Shown: piece by piece, positions 24,425-25,983 of the stretch | Layout: each line of letters starts with the position of its first letter | Position numbering within the stretch: position 1 is the first letter of the stretch | Source of the DNA: CAINVV01 sp037129695 | GTDB taxonomy: Bacteria; Bacteroidota; Bacteroidia; Bacteroidales; Prolixibacteraceae | Reading direction: 5' to 3' | Length of the DNA: 25,983 nucleotides | NCBI GenBank assembly: GCA_037129695.1 | Contig: JBAXUL010000051.1 | Span: 1-25,983, forward strand | Translations under genes and position numbers: made by a program | The notes under the pieces: model-generated | What the model was told of the DNA's origin: nothing | The model's input: only the letters and a program-made list of their open reading frames with translations | Database searches by the model: none

Positions 24425-24474
24425 TGGCCGGATAGGAAGAGTCGAACTTACCATTGCTTCCGACAAGCTATCCG
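24425..24474 (-). ncRNA. tRNA-like element without anticodon arm (tRNA remnant or mimic)
   Basis: On the minus strand a 7-bp acceptor-like stem CGGATAG/CTATCCG (24468-24474 with 24429-24435) is followed by encoded G and CCA (24425-24428). Inside are a D-arm-like hairpin GCTT-GTCGG-AAGC (24456-24468, sharing its first G with the acceptor stem) and GTTCGACTC (24439-24447), a full match to the T-loop consensus, in a short AAG/CTT stem. The anticodon arm is missing and the total is 50 nt instead of about 76. It lies 21 nt upstream of secE. From memory many bacteria carry tRNA-Trp between tuf and secE, and G before CCA is the Trp discriminator, so a decayed tRNA-Trp is one reading. Confidence 0.5.
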
Positions 24475-24479
24475 TTGAT

Positions 24480-24509
24480 AAGAGTCCCGAACAAAAGTCC
24501 GGGACTCTT
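24480..24509 (-). terminator. Hairpin after tuf
   Basis: A perfect 10-bp stem AAGAGTCCCG/CGGGACTCTT has a 10-nt loop, 24 nt beyond the tuf stop and 5 nt before the tRNA-like element. On the transcribed strand the 3' side lacks a T run, so it may be a weak terminator or a processing or stability element rather than a full stop. Confidence 0.65.
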
Positions 24510-24533
24510 TATAATGAAGTATTTTACTTCAGA

Positions 24534-25721
24534 CTATTTTAAAATCTCAGTAACCTGACCTGCACCAACTGTACGTCCACCTTCGCGGATAGCGAAACGA
24601 AGACCCAGGTTAAGGGCAACAGGATAAATCAATTCGACAGTGATGGTCACGTTGTCTCCAGGAAGGATCATTTCAGTTCCTTCAGGAAGATTGATCTCAC
24701 CAGTGATGTCCAGTGTACGGATATAGAACTGAGGACGGTATTTGTTGTGGAATGGGGTGTGACGACCACCTTCTTCTTTCTTCAGGATATAAACCTCTGC
24801 TTTGAAAGTAGTGTGAGGAGTGATTGATCCGGTTTTGGCCAGAATCATACCACGTTTGATCTCTTTCTTGTCAACACCGCGGAGCAACAAACCAACGTTG
24901 TCACCTGCTTGTCCATCATCAAGAATCTTGCGGAACATCTCAACACCTGTACAGATTGTTTTGCGGTTTTCAGCACCAAGACCAATCAATTCGATTTCGT
25001 CGCCGGTGTGAATTTTACCCATTTCAATACGACCAGTGGCAACTGTACCACGACCTGTGATTGAGAATACGTCCTCAACCGGCATCAGGAATGGTTTGTC
25101 AACATCACGTGGAGGAATTGGAATCCAGGTATCAACTGCATTCATCAGATCCATTACTTTTTCTTCCCACTGTGGTTCGCCGTTCAGCGCGCCAAGTGCA
25201 GAACCCTGAATAACAGGAGTGTTGTCACCATCAAAGTTGTAGAAAGAAAGAAGGTCACGGATTTCCATCTCAACCAGTTCGAGGATTTCAGGATCTTCAA
25301 CCATGTCAACCTTGTTCATGAAAACTACAAGACGGGGAACGTTTACCTGACGTGCAAGCAGGATGTGCTCGCGGGTCTGAGGCATAGGACCGTCAGTTGC
25401 AGCAACTACGATGATAGCACCGTCCATCTGGGCAGCACCTGTAACCATGTTTTTAACGTAGTCAGCGTGACCAGGACAGTCAACGTGTGCATAGTGGCGA
25501 TTCTCAGTTGCATACTCAACGTGTGCAGTGTTAATCGTAATACCACGCTCTTTTTCTTCAGGTGCGTTGTCAATTGAATCAAAAGATTTGATATCGCAAA
25601 GACCTTTTTTTGCCAATACCATTGTAATAGCAGAAGTAAGAGTCGTTTTGCCGTGGTCAACGTGACCAATAGTTCCAATGTTTACGTGGGGTTTAGACCT
25701 GTCGTAATGTGCTTTTGCCAT
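24534..25721 (-). CDS. tuf: Translation elongation factor Tu
   Basis: GTPase that brings aminoacyl-tRNA to the ribosome. At 395 residues it has a normal length. The P-loop is GHVDHGKT (19-26), followed by the switch region with ERGITINTAHVEY, DCPGHADYV, NKVD and the SAL motif. Domain 2 includes ITGRGTVATGRIE and domain 3 ends VGAGQVTEILK. All motifs are intact. It is followed by a hairpin and the tRNA-like element, then secE. It lies downstream of tRNA-Gly with a 216-nt spacer containing no tRNA gene I can fold. Confidence 0.99.
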   Translation of the reverse strand: MAKAHYDRSKPHVNIGTIGHVDHGKTTLTSAITMVLAKKGLCDIKSFDSIDNAPEEKERGITINTAHVEYATENRHYAHVDCPGHADYVKNMVTGAAQMDGAIIVVAATDGPMPQTREHILLARQVNVPRLVVFMNKVDMVEDPEILELVEMEIRDLLSFYNFDGDNTPVIQGSALGALNGEPQWEEKVMDLMNAVDTWIPIPPRDVDKPFLMPVEDVFSITGRGTVATGRIEMGKIHTGDEIELIGLGAENRKTICTGVEMFRKILDDGQAGDNVGLLLRGVDKKEIKRGMILAKTGSITPHTTFKAEVYILKKEEGGRHTPFHNKYRPQFYIRTLDITGEINLPEGTEMILPGDNVTITVELIYPVALNLGLRFAIREGGRTVGAGQVTEILK

Positions 25722-25901
25722 AATAATTAATTTTAATTTCTAGTTTTATATTTCAATTCATCTGTCTAAAATCCTGTTTTTCAATGGTCAGATGTAACTC
25801 CCTGTCGTCATTCTTCCCTGGTGGGAGATTTACAAGCGGTCCTTTCATCTAATCTCATTTAAACCAACAGGCTGCAAGCTTTTCACTCACAACCATTCCA
25901 C

Positions 25902-25923
25902 TCTTAGTGGTCTCTCACTAAGA
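25902..25923 (-). promoter_or_regulatory. Hairpin just 3' of tRNA-Gly
   Basis: TCTTAGTG (25902-25909) pairs perfectly with CACTAAGA (25916-25923) around a 6-nt loop, 14 nt beyond the tRNA CCA end. With no following T run it looks more like a processing or stability element than a terminator. The rest of the 25722-25901 spacer shows no clear promoter or RNA gene. Confidence 0.5.
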
Positions 25924-25937
25924 ATATTAAAGCAAAC

Positions 25938-25983
25938 TGGAGCGGGAGACGGGACTCAAACCCGCGACCCTCAGCTTGGAAGG
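25938..25983 (-). tRNA. tRNA-Gly(TCC), 3' part, cut by the window edge
   Basis: Read on the minus strand, the anticodon loop CTTCCAA (cut at its first bases) gives anticodon TCC. It is followed by GCTGA, a 5-nt variable loop, a T-arm GCGGG/CCCGT, acceptor strand CTCCCGC, discriminator T and encoded CCA (25938-25940). This closely follows E. coli glyT, which also lies upstream of tufB. The T-loop reads TTTGAGT, so the usually invariant C56 is T. The 5' half lies outside the window. Confidence 0.9.

Noticed and set aside
24404..24466. N-terminal extension of SecE by 21 residues to an upstream ATG
   Set aside because: The extra residues are unlike any SecE and would translate the tRNA-like element; the internal ATG gives the normal family start and length.
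25722..25937. Possible tRNA-Thr before tuf: a CTTGTAA string on the minus strand resembles a TGT anticodon loop
   Set aside because: The bases either side do not form an anticodon stem, and no D-arm, T-arm or acceptor stem can be folded around it.

Overview
The window reads as the chromosome of a member of the Bacteroidota. The evidence is a GH92 glycosidase with a Bacteroidota-style signal peptide, a DUF3467 gene directly after rpoC, start codons in A/T-rich leaders with no clear Shine-Dalgarno sequence, and several leaders carrying the Bacteroidota sigma pattern TTG-N18-20-TAnnTTTG. The order or family cannot be fixed from this stretch alone.

Region by region. (1) 1-3910: a leftward etfB-etfA-acyl-CoA dehydrogenase operon with a promoter at its head and a strong hairpin terminator at its tail. 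Its proteins pass electrons from acyl-CoA oxidation to an electron-transfer flavoprotein, and EtfB carries the DGDTAQVGP loop I associate with bifurcating ETFs. (2) 4084-7171: a secreted GH92 alpha-mannosidase (leftward), divergent from a small DUF308/HdeD-like membrane protein (rightward). (3) 7446-10716: a leftward pair, a Gfo/Idh/MocA dehydrogenase followed by a DegT/StrS PLP aminotransferase. It is divergent from an AraC regulator with a cupin sensor, and the shared spacer holds a perfect inverted repeat. (4) 10944-12721: an exported glycerophosphodiester phosphodiesterase, then a complete REP-associated tyrosine transposase (RAYT) gene with short palindromes inside its reading frame. (5) 12848-25983: the leftward transcription/translation block tRNA-Gly - tuf - secE - nusG - rplK - rplA - rplJ - rplL - rpoB - rpoC - DUF3467, ending in a strong bidirectional terminator.

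The most interesting signals lie between or inside ordinary genes. Between tuf and secE is a 50-nt tRNA-like element. It has a 7-bp acceptor stem, encoded GCCA, a D-arm-like hairpin and a consensus T-loop, but no anticodon arm. It is either a tRNA remnant or a tRNA mimic lying beside the EF-Tu gene. In the RAYT gene, the 15-bp palindrome AACTTT-N3-AAAGTT is exactly five codons and in frame in both orientations (NFSKV or NFGKV), and it sits inside a 48-bp tandem duplication. Hairpins in the rplL-rpoB and rpoB-rpoC spacers look like attenuation or processing sites. No spacer exceeds about 275 bases, and no CRISPR array, prophage or rRNA gene is visible.
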